NCBI RefSeq assembly: GCF_001748085.1
Contig: NZ_BBZK01000009.1
Location: forward strand, 62,001-126,000
Reading direction: 5' to 3'
Length of the DNA stretch: 64,000 nucleotides
Source of the DNA: Streptomyces sp. TP-A0874
GTDB lineage: Bacteria > Actinomycetota > Actinomycetes > Streptomycetales > Streptomycetaceae
Positions 17,986 through 26,955 of this stretch are shown here, piece after piece. The first letter of the stretch is position 1, and every line of letters starts with the position of its first letter. Under the pieces are notes generated by a model. The model was not told where the DNA came from and made no database searches. It was given only the letters and a program-made list of their open reading frames with translations. Both the position numbers and the translations under genes were made by a program.

Positions 17986-18516
17986 TCAGACGACCCGCCG
18001 GGCCAGCACCTGTCCCGGCCACGAACCGAACAGGAAACGGTCGGTGCGGGTGAAACCGTTGCGCTCGTAGAACGCGACCAGTTCACCCCCGCCGCCCGCC
18101 CAGCAGTCGACCCGCAGCAACTCCGGGCCGGCGCGCCGGGTTTCGTCGGCGGCGTGGGCCAGCAGCGCTGCCCCGATGCCCAGACCGGCGTGCCGCCGGT
18201 CGGAGACCAGCAGCCGGACGAAGCGCTCGGGCTCCCCGGCCGGCGCGATCGGCATCTTCGGGTCGGGCCCGGAGCCCAGCACCATGGCTGCGACCGGCCC
18301 TCCGTGCAACTCCGCTATGTACGGGGTGAGTTCGGTCGTGTACCGCTCGATCCGCGCCACCCCACCAGGCTTCTGTGAGAGCGGTGTGGTGCCCCACTGC
18401 TCGGTGTTGCCGCGGGCGTTCATCCAGACCACCGCGGAGTCGAGCATCCGCAGAATGGCCGGTGCGTCGGCCAGGCTGCCTGGTCTGATCCGTATGCCGT
18501 CCGTGGTGTCGTTCAC
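17986..18516 (-). CDS. GNAT-family N-acetyltransferase
   Basis: A 176-residue GNAT protein. IRIRPGSLADAPAILRMLD is the first strand-helix, VRLLVSDRRHAGLGIGAALL carries the acetyl-CoA pyrophosphate loop (R/Q-x-x-G-x-G/A type, here RHAGLGIG), and ELVAFYERNGFTRTDRF is motif B. The acceptor is unknown. GTG start at 18516. It lies just downstream of a terminator hairpin and so probably has its own promoter. Confidence 0.87.
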   Translation of the reverse strand: MNDTTDGIRIRPGSLADAPAILRMLDSAVVWMNARGNTEQWGTTPLSQKPGGVARIERYTTELTPYIAELHGGPVAAMVLGSGPDPKMPIAPAGEPERFVRLLVSDRRHAGLGIGAALLAHAADETRRAGPELLRVDCWAGGGGELVAFYERNGFTRTDRFLFGSWPGQVLARRVV

Positions 18517-18529
18517 GGAGGAAGCTTAG

Positions 18530-18559
18530 GCGGTGCCCGGCGATCGCGCCGGGCACCGC
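18530..18559 (-). terminator. Terminator after the binding-domain fusion gene
   Basis: A perfect 13-bp stem (18530-18542 with 18547-18559) and loop ATCG. It is ~105 bp past the stop of the upstream minus-strand gene and only 14 bp before the GNAT start. Confidence 0.8.
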
Positions 18560-18663
18560 TGGGTCCCGTCGTCCGCCTTGGAGGCTGTTGTCCACCCCCG
18601 GTACGGAGCAGCCTCACCGACGCGACGGGCGGCCGGCTCCCACCCGCCTCCCCGGGGCTGCCC

Positions 18664-21460
18664 TCAGGGCGTGGCCTGAGGGCAGTCGTACCGGTTGTCC
18701 GGACCCCACTTCTTCATCTCCACCCCGCTGTCCAGGGCTCCGCACTCGAGGGCCACCTCAGCGCCCTTGCTGGTGTGGCGGAGGATCAACAGCCGTTTGT
18801 TCTCCGGCACCTCGCCGTTGCGGCCGAAGACGAGCGCCCCGGTGGCACCCCGGACCCCCGCCTCGCCGCCGACCCCGTTCACCAGGGCCGTCTGGACGGT
18901 GCCGCGGCCGAAACCGGCCTTCCCGGCGCTCTGCCGGGCCGTGTTGACGGCCTTGGCCAGCACTTGGAGCGCGTCCCAGGCCAGCGGGGCCCGCCCGTCG
19001 TCGCTCCACGGGTCGGCTCCGTACGCGTCCGCGTAGTCGTCCCTGAACACCTCACCGCGGACGTTCGGCGGATAGCTCCTGGGCAGGGCGTGCGCCGCGT
19101 AGTAGAGCCGCACACCGGGATGGCGTTCACCGGGTCGCTGTTCGTCGACGACGGAGTTGGTCAGGTCGTCGCCGCCCAGGACGCTGACCCGGCCATTGCA
19201 GGCCGTGCCGCCGTCGAACTCGCTGAGGAAGGCCCCGAACTCGTTAGAGCGCGAAGCCCAGTACACGACGGTGCGCGGCTCCTCCTTGAGCCGTTCGCAC
19301 ACCTTCTCGGCCATCTCGGAGAGGTTCTGTACCCATTCGATGTCGCTCCTCCCCTGGGCCGAGTGCTCACTGCGCCCCTCTCCCGGGGAGTACCAGAGCG
19401 TGTGGGCGGCGGGGAAACCCTCGACGAACCTCTCGCTCAGGTTGGCGCTGTAGGTGTCGTCCGGGTTCGCGATCACCACCGCCTTCTTCGCCGGTGAGCA
19501 GAGGCCGGGCCGGGTCTCCACGATGTTGCCGTGCCGAGAGAACTCGGAGGCGATCCGGGCCTCGCGGCCGTTGTCCGGGGCCACCTGCCGGTACATCGAA
19601 TGCCGGAGCATCTCCTCCGCGGTCGCGACCGTACCGATCATGGGCAGTCCGTGGTCGCCGAGGATGTCCCTGGCGCGCATGGTGTCCTCGCGGCTCTGGC
19701 CCAGGCCCACCACGCCCATGATCTGGCCGCCCGCTTCGCCCTCCGGCCCGTCCGGTTCCTCGTCGACTTCAGCCACGATCTTCCGGGCGACCGCGGGCGC
19801 CTCCGAGAACCGGTCCCCCGCGTCCTCCAGGCGCACCCGCAGCCACACCTTGTGTGCCTCGTCCTTGGCGGCCTCCCGGTTGAGGGAGGCCTGGGCGAGG
19901 GCGATGCCCCGCAGTTCCGGAATGGCCCCGCTGTACATGGCCTCCTTCCAGGAGCCGGCCCTCACCGGGACCCCCAGGTAGATCACCGTGCGCAGGACCA
20001 CACCGGGCCGTTTGGCCGCCTCGACCGCCTCGTCGTTCTGCCGCTCGATCCGCCGGCGGATCTCCTTGTAGACGTCCTTGGGGTCCCGGTCCGCGGGCAC
20101 CTCGCCCGAGGTCGGAGCGGTCGTGGTGCCACCGAGGCACTCGGTGGTGTGGCGCTCCCGCGCCCGGTTCACCCCGTACACCCCCGAGCCCGCCAGGAGC
20201 GCGAGGACCACCGCCGTCCACAGGGCCGCTTCGAGGCGCGGAGCGGCGTCGGAGTGGGTCCGGCGCGGCTGGATCTCCGGGTAGCGGTTGAGCCAGCGCG
20301 CGGCGCCCGGGTCCGGTGCGTGCGGGTGCACGCCGACGTGGACCACCCGACCGCCGCCCCGGCCCGAGGTGCCGACCCACGACTTGAGCGTCCCCGCGGC
20401 GTCGACGAAGCTCTCCGCCTCCTCGTTCTCCGAACGGACCGCGGCCACGAGCAGGACGCCGGTGCTGCCGGTCTGCTCGACGGCGGCCGGAAAGCGGTCC
20501 AGGAGGCGCGAGGTCCACTCCGGGTACGCCCCGATCTGCGGCAGGACCAGGGCGAACCGGCTGCCGCGACGCCGACCCCATGGAGAGAGCCGGGGTCTCT
20601 TGAACGCCGCTTCCAGATCGCTGAGCAGCGCGCGCAGTAGCACGTCGGTGGTCCTGTCGTACCGCTCGGCGCGCTCGGCCCCGGACTCGTCGCCGGCGGC
20701 TCCGGCCTCCGGCGGCTCCCCGGTGACGGTGTCCGCCGAGGAGGCCTCCGGCCCGCTCCCGGTGCGCCGGGCCGCGCCGTCCTCCGGTGCCTGGGCGCTG
20801 TCCGACAGCCGTCGGGCGTGTTCGAAGAAGCCCATGCCGCCCTGGAGATGGGCCCACTGCCGGTACCAGCTCCCCTTCCGCGTCATCCGGCGCTCCTGCA
20901 GTCGCCCGTAGAGCCAACGCGGGAGGACGTTGAACAGCGGCTGCCGCAGCCAGTACCAGACCAGGCCGGCCAACCCGTCCGGTGGCTGGTCGCCGCCGCT
21001 GATCACACCGAGCGCCTTGAGCAGGTTGGAGTCCTTGCGGCGCTCGGCGTAGCAGCGGTCCCGCAGCTCCCGCGCCTGTACCGAGACCTGACGCTCCATT
21101 AGGTCGGTCTCGACGACGCTGCACATCAGGCTGTACTGCGGCAGCCGGAGTCTGCCGAAGCCCCCGGGCCGGTTGCGCCGCAGCTCCTCCTCCAGCTTCC
21201 CGAAGAGGTCCCCGACGCACTCCCGGCGGGGACCGGACGGCGCGCCGGCCACCTGGGCGTACGGAATGCGCGCCCGCCCCCCCGACCCGGAAGCGGGAAC
21301 ACAGCCCGTCCGCGATCTCCTCGGCCTCCCGGCCGGCCGCCATCTGGTCGAGCAGGATCATCGGAGACGGCCCTCGTTCCCGGGCCGGCAGGACGAGCAA
21401 CTGCTCCAACTGATCGATCAGTAACTCGATCTTGGGTAACGGTGGGATGAACGAAGGCAT
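18664..21460 (-). pseudogene. Membrane-anchored fusion with type 1 periplasmic binding domain, frameshifted
   Basis: A large protein (about 931 residues once repaired). The N-terminus PSFIPPLPKIELLIDQLEQ starts at the ATG at 21460 (AGGGGGA upstream). The frame breaks in a run of seven G (C on the plus strand, 21277-21283): removing one G joins SRFRVGG to RARIPYAQVAG and opens the rest to 18664. Residues ~1-400 are cytoplasmic and unassigned (no Walker motif seen); one membrane helix follows at ~408-428 (LEAALWTAVVLALLAGSGVY); the external ~480 residues look like a type 1 (LivJ-like) binding fold: IMGVVGLGQSREDT, ILGDHGLPMIGTVAT, KAVVIANPDDTYS, FGRNGEVPENKRLLIL. No lipobox and no permease nearby suggest a sensor rather than a transporter (inference). 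Confidence 0.75.
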
Positions 21461-21758
21461 GCTGGCTCCCCCTGGCGATCGGTCGGCCGCCCCGGAGCCG
21501 GCCGACACCCCGCCTCAGCTGAACACGTGGGACCGTCTCGCGACTCCTGCGCGTCGGCCCCTCATTCCCTGAGAGGCCGTACCGTAATCCCGGACGGGTG
21601 CCCGGCGACAGCCGCAACGCCCGCCCCGTCGCCGGAACGGCTGGGTCCGCGGCGAGTTCGGCTCTCCCCCGGCCTTTCGCCACACCGCCTCCGCAGGGTG
21701 TGCGCGGGGCCGCCGGAAGTGACGGGGCAGTGCTCGACGCCCGATCCCACCACCCGGC

Positions 21759-21780
21759 GCCCGTGGTCCGGGCCACGGGC
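21759..21780 (-). terminator. Terminator after the oxidoreductase gene
   Basis: An 8-bp stem (21759-21766 GCCCGTGG with 21773-21780) and a 6-nt loop, 9 bp past the stop of the minus-strand oxidoreductase. The rest of the 21461-21788 gap should hold the promoter of the fusion gene; I see no clear element. Confidence 0.6.
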
Positions 21781-21788
21781 CCCGCAGT

Positions 21789-22751
21789 TCAGACGGTGAA
21801 GACCGCCTTGCCGAAGAGTTCCCCGCCGGCCATCTTCGCGAACCCTTCTCGAGCCCGTTCCAGCGGCAGGGTCGAGTCGATGACGGGACGAAGGCCGGTG
21901 TGGGCGCAGAAGTCGAGCAGATCCGCCAACTCGTTCCTGCTGCCCATCGTGGAGCCGACCACCTTCAGCTCCAGGAAGAAGATCCGGTTGAGTTCGGTGG
22001 TCTTCGGGTTCGGACCGCTGGTGGCGCCGGAGATGACCAAGGTGCCCCCGGGCTTCAGCGATCTGACCGAATGCGACCAGGTGGCGGCTCCGACCGTCTC
22101 CAGTACCGCGTCCACTCGCTGCGGCAGCCGTGCACCGGGCTCGAACGCCTCGACGGCCCCCAACTCCACGGCCCTCGCCCGCTTGGCCGCGTCGCGGCTG
22201 GTGGCGTACACCCGCAGACCGGCCGCACTGCCCAGGGCGATGGCGGCCGTGGCCACCCCACCGCCCGCTCCCTGGACCAGGACCGCTTCCCCGGGCCGTA
22301 CCCCGGCGTTGGTGAACAGCATCCGGTAGGCCGTCAGCCAGGCGGTGGGCAGGCAGGCCGCCTCCTCGAAGCTCAGCTCCGCCGGCTTCGGCAGCAGGTT
22401 CCATTCCGGCACGGCGACCCGCTCGGCGAAGGTGCCCTGGTAGCGCTCGGTGAGGATGGAGCGCGGCTCCTTGGGGCCGACCCCGTGACCGCTCAGCCCG
22501 ATCACCGGGTAGACGACGACCTCGTTGCCGGCTTCGTCGATGCCCGCGGCGTCGCAGCCGAGGATCATCGGGAGCGACTCCTCGCCGATGCCCACCCCGC
22601 GAAGCGACCAGAGGTCGTGGTGGTTGAGCGAGGCGGCCTTCACCCGCACGGTCGTCCAGCCCGGGGGGACCTTCGGCTCGGGCCGTTCACCGAGCTTCAG
22701 GCCGTCGAGCGGTTCGTCACGGTCGATACGTGCGGCATAGGCAGCGAACAT
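21789..22751 (-). CDS. Zinc-binding dehydrogenase-family oxidoreductase (MDR superfamily)
   Basis: A 320-residue medium-chain dehydrogenase/reductase. The GroES-like N-terminal domain has VRVKAASLNHHDLWSLRG and a MILGCDAAG turn; the Rossmann domain carries VLVQGAGGGVATAAIALG, YATSRDAAKRARAVELGA and GGTLVISGATSGP. The usual structural-zinc cysteines are absent, so it is closer to quinone-oxidoreductase types. It starts at an ATG only 12 bp from a 31-bp perfect inverted repeat, which leaves almost no room for a normal leader. Confidence 0.9.
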   Translation of the reverse strand: MFAAYAARIDRDEPLDGLKLGERPEPKVPPGWTTVRVKAASLNHHDLWSLRGVGIGEESLPMILGCDAAGIDEAGNEVVVYPVIGLSGHGVGPKEPRSILTERYQGTFAERVAVPEWNLLPKPAELSFEEAACLPTAWLTAYRMLFTNAGVRPGEAVLVQGAGGGVATAAIALGSAAGLRVYATSRDAAKRARAVELGAVEAFEPGARLPQRVDAVLETVGAATWSHSVRSLKPGGTLVISGATSGPNPKTTELNRIFFLELKVVGSTMGSRNELADLLDFCAHTGLRPVIDSTLPLERAREGFAKMAGGELFGKAVFTV

Positions 22752-22762
22752 GCCCTGACTCT

Positions 22763-22836
22763 AAGGGTTGTCCCGTGATCCCTGGTGCACCGCGTCTGAC
22801 GCCGTGCGGTGCACCAGGGATCACGGGACAACCCTT
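22763..22836. repeat. 31-bp perfect inverted repeat
   Basis: Arms 22763-22793 (AAGGGTTGTCCCGTGATCCC onward) and 22806-22836 are perfect reverse complements, with a 12-nt loop GTCTGACGCCGT. It is much longer than needed for termination. It lies between the ankyrin gene end and the oxidoreductase start, both leftward. It could be a terminator, a regulatory hairpin, or two abutting terminal repeats of a lost small mobile element. There is no second copy in this window. Confidence 0.85.
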
Positions 22837-22947
22837 GGGACGCCTCCGCGGGAGGCGGAACCACGCCGGGCACTGACACTCCCGCACCGCTCCGGCCGGC
22901 CCACCGGCCGTCGGGTCCGGGGAGCCGCCCGGACAGAGCGCTGGGGC

Positions 22948-23334
22948 TCAGTCGGCCAGCAGGTGTTCCCTGCCGAACATGGCGGCGGCGGCCCGCGCGC
23001 TCGGCGTGCCCGCGTCGAGGTCCGCGCCCGCTTCGCGGAGCACGGCCACGACCTCGTCCGCGCCCTTGAACAGCGCACCGGCGATGGGCGCCTGGTCGCG
23101 CGCGTTACGCCGGTCCGGGTCCGCGCCGCGGTCCAGTAGGGCGCGCACCGTCCCGGCGTGGCCGTGGTAGGCCGCGAGCATCAGCAGTGTGTTGTCGGCC
23201 GGGTCGGCCACGTCGACCGGCAGTCCGTGGTCGATGAACTCCACCAGTTGCCCGGTGTCGCCCTCCCGCGCGAGGTCCATGGCGATCGCCACGACACGCT
23301 CGGTCTGTTCGGGAGTCAGTCCGTTCTCGCCCAT
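22948..23334 (-). CDS. Ankyrin-repeat protein linked to catalase
   Basis: A 128-residue protein of three to four ankyrin repeats: ADNTLLMLAAYHGHAGTVRA, LLDRGADPDRRNARDQAPIA and ALFKGADEVVAVLREAGADL. Ankyrin genes next to monofunctional catalase genes are a recurring bacterial pair, and in some bacteria the ankyrin protein supports catalase activity. The ATG at 23334 has AGGAGAAAG upstream. A 20-bp hairpin separates it from katA, so it is probably expressed at a lower level by read-through. Confidence 0.88.
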   Translation of the reverse strand: MGENGLTPEQTERVVAIAMDLAREGDTGQLVEFIDHGLPVDVADPADNTLLMLAAYHGHAGTVRALLDRGADPDRRNARDQAPIAGALFKGADEVVAVLREAGADLDAGTPSARAAAAMFGREHLLAD

Positions 23335-23368
23335 GGTCACTTTCTCCTGGTCGTTCTGCGGGCACGGT

Positions 23369-23414
23369 CCGGCCCCGGTGCGGCGCACGTGGCCGTGCGC
23401 CGCACCGGGGCCGG
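23369..23414 (-). terminator. 20-bp hairpin between katA and the ankyrin gene
   Basis: A perfect 20-bp stem (23369-23388 with 23395-23414) and a 6-nt loop GTGGCC. It starts ~40 bp past the katA stop and ends ~35 bp before the ankyrin start. Confidence 0.85.
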
Positions 23415-23455
23415 GTTCACCGGGCGGCCCCTGGGGCTCCGCGGGCGGCGGAGGC

Positions 23456-24919
23456 TCAGAGGTTGCCGGCCGCCAGCGCCTCGATCGCCTTGCGGACGCC
23501 CTCGCCGTAGGCGGGGTCGGCCTGGGTGCAGTTGGCGATGTGCCGCTCGATGGTCGCTTCCGAGGCACCGTTGATCGCCCGCGCGGTGTTCTCGAAGAGC
23601 ACCTGCTGCTGCTCGGGCGACATGTTCCGGAACAGGATGCCGGGCTGCTCGAAGTAGTTGTCGTCGTCCTCGCGGAAGTTGAACCGGTCGGCGACGGCTC
23701 CGATGGCCTGGATCGGCTCCCGGTAAGCGGGCTGCTCCTGCCAGCGGCCGTAGGAGTTCGGCTCGATGCCCGGCGTGGCGCCCTGGTTGCCGTCCACCCG
23801 CATGGCACCATCACGGTGGTACGAGTTGACCGGGTTCTTCGGTGCGTTGACCGGGATCTGGTGGTGGTTCACACCCAGGCGGTAGCGCTGGGCGTCACCG
23901 TAGGAGAACAGTCGGCCCTGGAGCATCTTGTCGGGCGAGTAGCCGATGCCCGGCACCACGTTGGCCGGGGTGAAGGCGGCCTGCTCCACGTCGGCGAAGT
24001 AGTTGTCCGGGTTGCGGTTCAGCTCCCACTCGCCGACCTCGATCAGCGGGTAGTCCTTCTTCGACCACACCTTGGTGAGGTCGAAGGGGTGGTAGCGGTA
24101 GTTGTCGGCGTCGGCCTCCGGCATGATCTGGACGTAGAGCTTCCACTTCGGGAAGTCGCCGCGCTCGATCGCGTCGAAGAGGTCACGCTGGTGGGACTCG
24201 CGGTCCTTGCCGACCAGGGCCTCGGCCTCGGCGTCGGTGAGGTTCTTGATCCCCTGCTGGGTGCGGTGGTGGAACTTCACCCAGAACCGCTCGCCCTCGG
24301 CGTTGACCAGGCTGTAGGTGTGCGAGCCGAAGCCGTGCATGTGGCGGTACGAGGCCGGGATGCCGCGGTCCGACATCACGATGGTGACCTGGTGCAGCGC
24401 CTCGGGGAGGTTGGTCCAGAAGTCCCAGTTGTTCTCGGCGTTGCGCATGTTGGTGCGCGGGTCGCGCTTCACCGCGTGGTTGAGGTCGGGGAACTTCAGC
24501 GGGTCGCGGAAGAAGAACACCGGGGTGTTGTTGCCGACGAGGTCCCAGTTGCCCTCGTCGGTGTAGAACTTCACCGCGAAGCCGCGGATGTCCCGCTCGG
24601 CGTCGGCCGCACCGCGCTCACCGGCGACGGTGGAGAACCGGACGAACAGCTCCGTCTTCTTGCCGATCTCGGAGAAGATCTTCGCGCTGGTGTACTGGGT
24701 GATGTCGTTGGTCACCGTGAAGGTGCCGTACGCGCCCGAGCCCTTGGCGTGCATCCGACGCTCCGGGATGACCTCGCGGTCGAAGTGGGCGAGCTTCTCC
24801 AGAAACCACACGTCCTGCAGGAGCATCGGCCCCCGGGCACCTGCGGTCAGGGAGTTCTGGTTGTCGGCGACCGGCGCGCCGGCGGCGGTGGTCAACGGCT
24901 TCTGGTTGTTCTCAGGCAA
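23456..24919 (-). CDS. katA: Monofunctional heme catalase KatA
   Basis: A 487-residue small-subunit catalase that dismutates hydrogen peroxide in the cytoplasm. Active-site His57 is in ERRMHAKGSGAYG, the distal Asn is in FTVTNDITQYT, and the heme-ligand Tyr is in GRLFSYGDAQRYRLG. Length is normal. The start is a TTG at 24919 with GAGGAG ~8 nt upstream. It lies directly downstream of catR in the same direction (33-bp gap), the usual arrangement for CatR-controlled catalase. Confidence 0.97.
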   Translation of the reverse strand: MPENNQKPLTTAAGAPVADNQNSLTAGARGPMLLQDVWFLEKLAHFDREVIPERRMHAKGSGAYGTFTVTNDITQYTSAKIFSEIGKKTELFVRFSTVAGERGAADAERDIRGFAVKFYTDEGNWDLVGNNTPVFFFRDPLKFPDLNHAVKRDPRTNMRNAENNWDFWTNLPEALHQVTIVMSDRGIPASYRHMHGFGSHTYSLVNAEGERFWVKFHHRTQQGIKNLTDAEAEALVGKDRESHQRDLFDAIERGDFPKWKLYVQIMPEADADNYRYHPFDLTKVWSKKDYPLIEVGEWELNRNPDNYFADVEQAAFTPANVVPGIGYSPDKMLQGRLFSYGDAQRYRLGVNHHQIPVNAPKNPVNSYHRDGAMRVDGNQGATPGIEPNSYGRWQEQPAYREPIQAIGAVADRFNFREDDDNYFEQPGILFRNMSPEQQQVLFENTARAINGASEATIERHIANCTQADPAYGEGVRKAIEALAAGNL

Positions 24920-24952
24920 GACTCGCTCCTCTTCGGATCGTTCGTCGAGTGC

Positions 24953-25378
24953 TCACGCGTCGCGTGCAAGGCAGTCCGGGCAGCTTCCCCAGTAGGTCAC
25001 CTCGGCCTCGTCGAGTACGAACCCTCGCGAGTCCTGGACATCGAGGCACGGGGCGCTTCCCACCGCACAGGCGACATCGGCGATGGCGCCGCAGTTGCGG
25101 CAGACCACGTGGTGGTGGTTGTCGCCCACACGGGTCTCGAACCGGGCGGGCGAGCCCGCCGGTTCGATACGGCGGACCAAGCCCGCTTCGGTGAGCACCC
25201 GCAGGACGTCGTAGACGGCCTGGGTCGACACCGAACCCAGTTCGCGGCGGACTGCCGTCGCGATGGTGTCGGTGTCCGAGTGGGGGTTACCCGCGACCAT
25301 CGTCAGCACGGCGACCCTCGGGCGGGTCACCCGGAGAGCTGCTCCCCGCAGTAGGGCGACGGCGTCGATGGTTGGCAT
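24953..25378 (-). CDS. catR: Fur-family peroxide-sensing repressor CatR
   Basis: A 141-residue Fur-family protein. The winged helix covers GAALRVTRPRVAVLTMVA through VSTQAVYDVLRVLTEAGLV; the metal region has DNHHHVVCRNCGAIADV and a C-terminal SCPDCLARDA, giving two CxxC pairs for structural zinc. In S. coelicolor CatR represses catA and itself until oxidised by peroxide. The ATG at 25378 is preferred; a TTG at 25390 in frame would add four residues. A -35-like TTGACT (25413-25408 on the minus strand) lies 30 bp upstream in an AT-rich patch that is the likely promoter and operator. Confidence 0.92.
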   Translation of the reverse strand: MPTIDAVALLRGAALRVTRPRVAVLTMVAGNPHSDTDTIATAVRRELGSVSTQAVYDVLRVLTEAGLVRRIEPAGSPARFETRVGDNHHHVVCRNCGAIADVACAVGSAPCLDVQDSRGFVLDEAEVTYWGSCPDCLARDA

Positions 25379-25601
25379 GCCAGGAGCCAACCAGCTTTTC
25401 TGGAACTAGTCAAGTAAAGGCCTCGTCGGCCCCGCGCACACCCGACCCGACGCGCCGGCCCACGAGCCGCCGTGCGCCCCGAGCCCGTACGACCCCCGAT
25501 GAGAGTGCCCGACCAGGGGAGACGGCCAGCGCACACCCCACCACCCTCCGAGGCCGGCCGGCGAGCCGTGCCCGGCCGGAGGGAGCGCGTACGCCCGGAC
25601 C

Positions 25602-25671
25602 GGTGCTCGCCGAACGGCCGGAGGTCCTCGCAGCGGAGCCGCCAGGACCTCCGGCCGGAGCGGCGAGCACC
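25602..25671 (-). repeat. Copy A of the 55-bp palindromic element, acting as malic-enzyme terminator
   Basis: A two-step hairpin: outer arms GGTGCTCGCCG (25602-25612) and 25661-25671, inner arms GGCCGGAGGTCCT (25616-25628) and 25644-25656, all perfect. The part 25616-25670 matches 44 of 55 positions to 8965-9019. It lies ~50 bp past the malic-enzyme stop, so it can end that transcript. The rest of the 25379-25719 gap holds the catR promoter. Confidence 0.75.
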
Positions 25672-25719
25672 CGCGAGCCACCAAGATCCGGGACGCCGCA
25701 CGGATCCGGACGGCGCGCC

Positions 25720-26955
25720 TCAGCGGCGGGCGACGCCCTCGGCCCGGGCGGCGGCCGCGACGGCGGTGGTGACGGCCGGAGCCACCCGCTCGTCGAACGG
25801 CGAGGGGATCACGCAGTCGGCCTTCAACTCGTCGGCGACGACCGCCGCGAGCGCCTCGGCGGCGGCCAGCTTCATGCCCTCGGTGATCTGGGAGGCGCGC
25901 ACCTGCATCGCGCCCGCGAAGATGCCGGGGAAGGCGAGGACGTTGTTGATCTGGTTCGGGTAGTCGCTGCGACCGGTGGCGACCACGGCCGCGTGGCGGC
26001 GCGCGACGTCGGGATGGATCTCCGGGTTCGGGTTGGCCATCGCGAAGATCATCGCGTTCTCGGCCATCTTGCTGACGGCCGTTTCCGGGACCGTCCCTCC
26101 GGAGACCCCGATGAAGACGTCCGCCCCGTCCAGCGCCTCCTCCAGCGAGCCGGAGATCCCGGCCTGGTTGGTGAAGCCGGCGAGCTGCCGCTTGACCTCG
26201 GTGAGGTCCTCCCGCTCCGGCACCACGACCCCCTTTCGGTCGCAGACGGCCACATCGCCGATACCGGCCTCGACCAGGATCTTGGCGATGGCCACGCCGG
26301 CGGCCCCGGCACCAGAGATGACGGCGCGCAGCTGACCCAGCGCGCGCCCGGTGAGCTTCGCCGCGTTGCGGAGCGCGGCGAGGGTGACGACCGCGGTGCC
26401 GTGCTGGTCGTCGTGGAAGACCGGGATGTCCAGCCGCTCCTTGAGCTTCCGCTCGATCTCGAAGCAGCGGGGCGCGGAGATGTCCTCCAGGTTGACGCCG
26501 CCGAACGAGGGCGCGAGCCGGACGACGGTCTCCACGATCTCGTCGGCGTCCCGGCAGTCCAGCGCGATCGGCACCGCTTCCACGCCGCCGAACTGCTTGA
26601 AGAGGATGGCCTTGCCCTCCATCACCGGGAGGGAGGCCTCCGGACCGATGTCGCCGAGCCCGAGCACCGCGCTACCGTCGGTCACCACGGCCACCACCCC
26701 GGACTTCCAGGTGTAGTCGTGGACGAGTTCCGGCTGGTCCGCGATGGCGCTGCAGACCGTCGCCACCCCCGGTGTGTAGGCGAGCGAGAGATCGTCCCGG
26801 TCACGCAGGGGCACGGTGGCCTGCACGGCCATCTTGCCACCGCGGTGGAGCTCGAAGGCGGGGTCGGAGAACGCTTCCTCTGGGCCCCGCTCCCCGGCTC
26901 CGCCGGCGCTGTCACTTCCGCTGTCGTTGCGAGGATTCTCGATCTCCGCTGACAC
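25720..26955 (-). CDS. NAD(P)-dependent malic enzyme
   Basis: A 411-residue malic enzyme that decarboxylates malate to pyruvate. SLAYTPGVATVCSAI is the substrate-binding opening; AVVTDGSAVLGLGDIGPEAS and GKAILFKQFGGV carry the catalytic Lys region; EDISAPRCFEIERKL and VFHDDQHGTAVVTLA hold the metal-binding acidic residues; ISGAGAAGVAIAKIL is the nucleotide-binding loop. The GTG at 26955, after AAGGGG, gives the family N-terminus. From memory it corresponds to SCO5261. It is divergent from the amino-acid ABC transporter genes. Confidence 0.95.
   Translation of the reverse strand: MSAEIENPRNDSGSDSAGGAGERGPEEAFSDPAFELHRGGKMAVQATVPLRDRDDLSLAYTPGVATVCSAIADQPELVHDYTWKSGVVAVVTDGSAVLGLGDIGPEASLPVMEGKAILFKQFGGVEAVPIALDCRDADEIVETVVRLAPSFGGVNLEDISAPRCFEIERKLKERLDIPVFHDDQHGTAVVTLAALRNAAKLTGRALGQLRAVISGAGAAGVAIAKILVEAGIGDVAVCDRKGVVVPEREDLTEVKRQLAGFTNQAGISGSLEEALDGADVFIGVSGGTVPETAVSKMAENAMIFAMANPNPEIHPDVARRHAAVVATGRSDYPNQINNVLAFPGIFAGAMQVRASQITEGMKLAAAEALAAVVADELKADCVIPSPFDERVAPAVTTAVAAAARAEGVARR

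Noticed and set aside
23189..25354. Long plus-strand open frame opposite the ankyrin, katA and catR genes
   Set aside because: Antisense shadow spanning three real genes; no recognisable domain.
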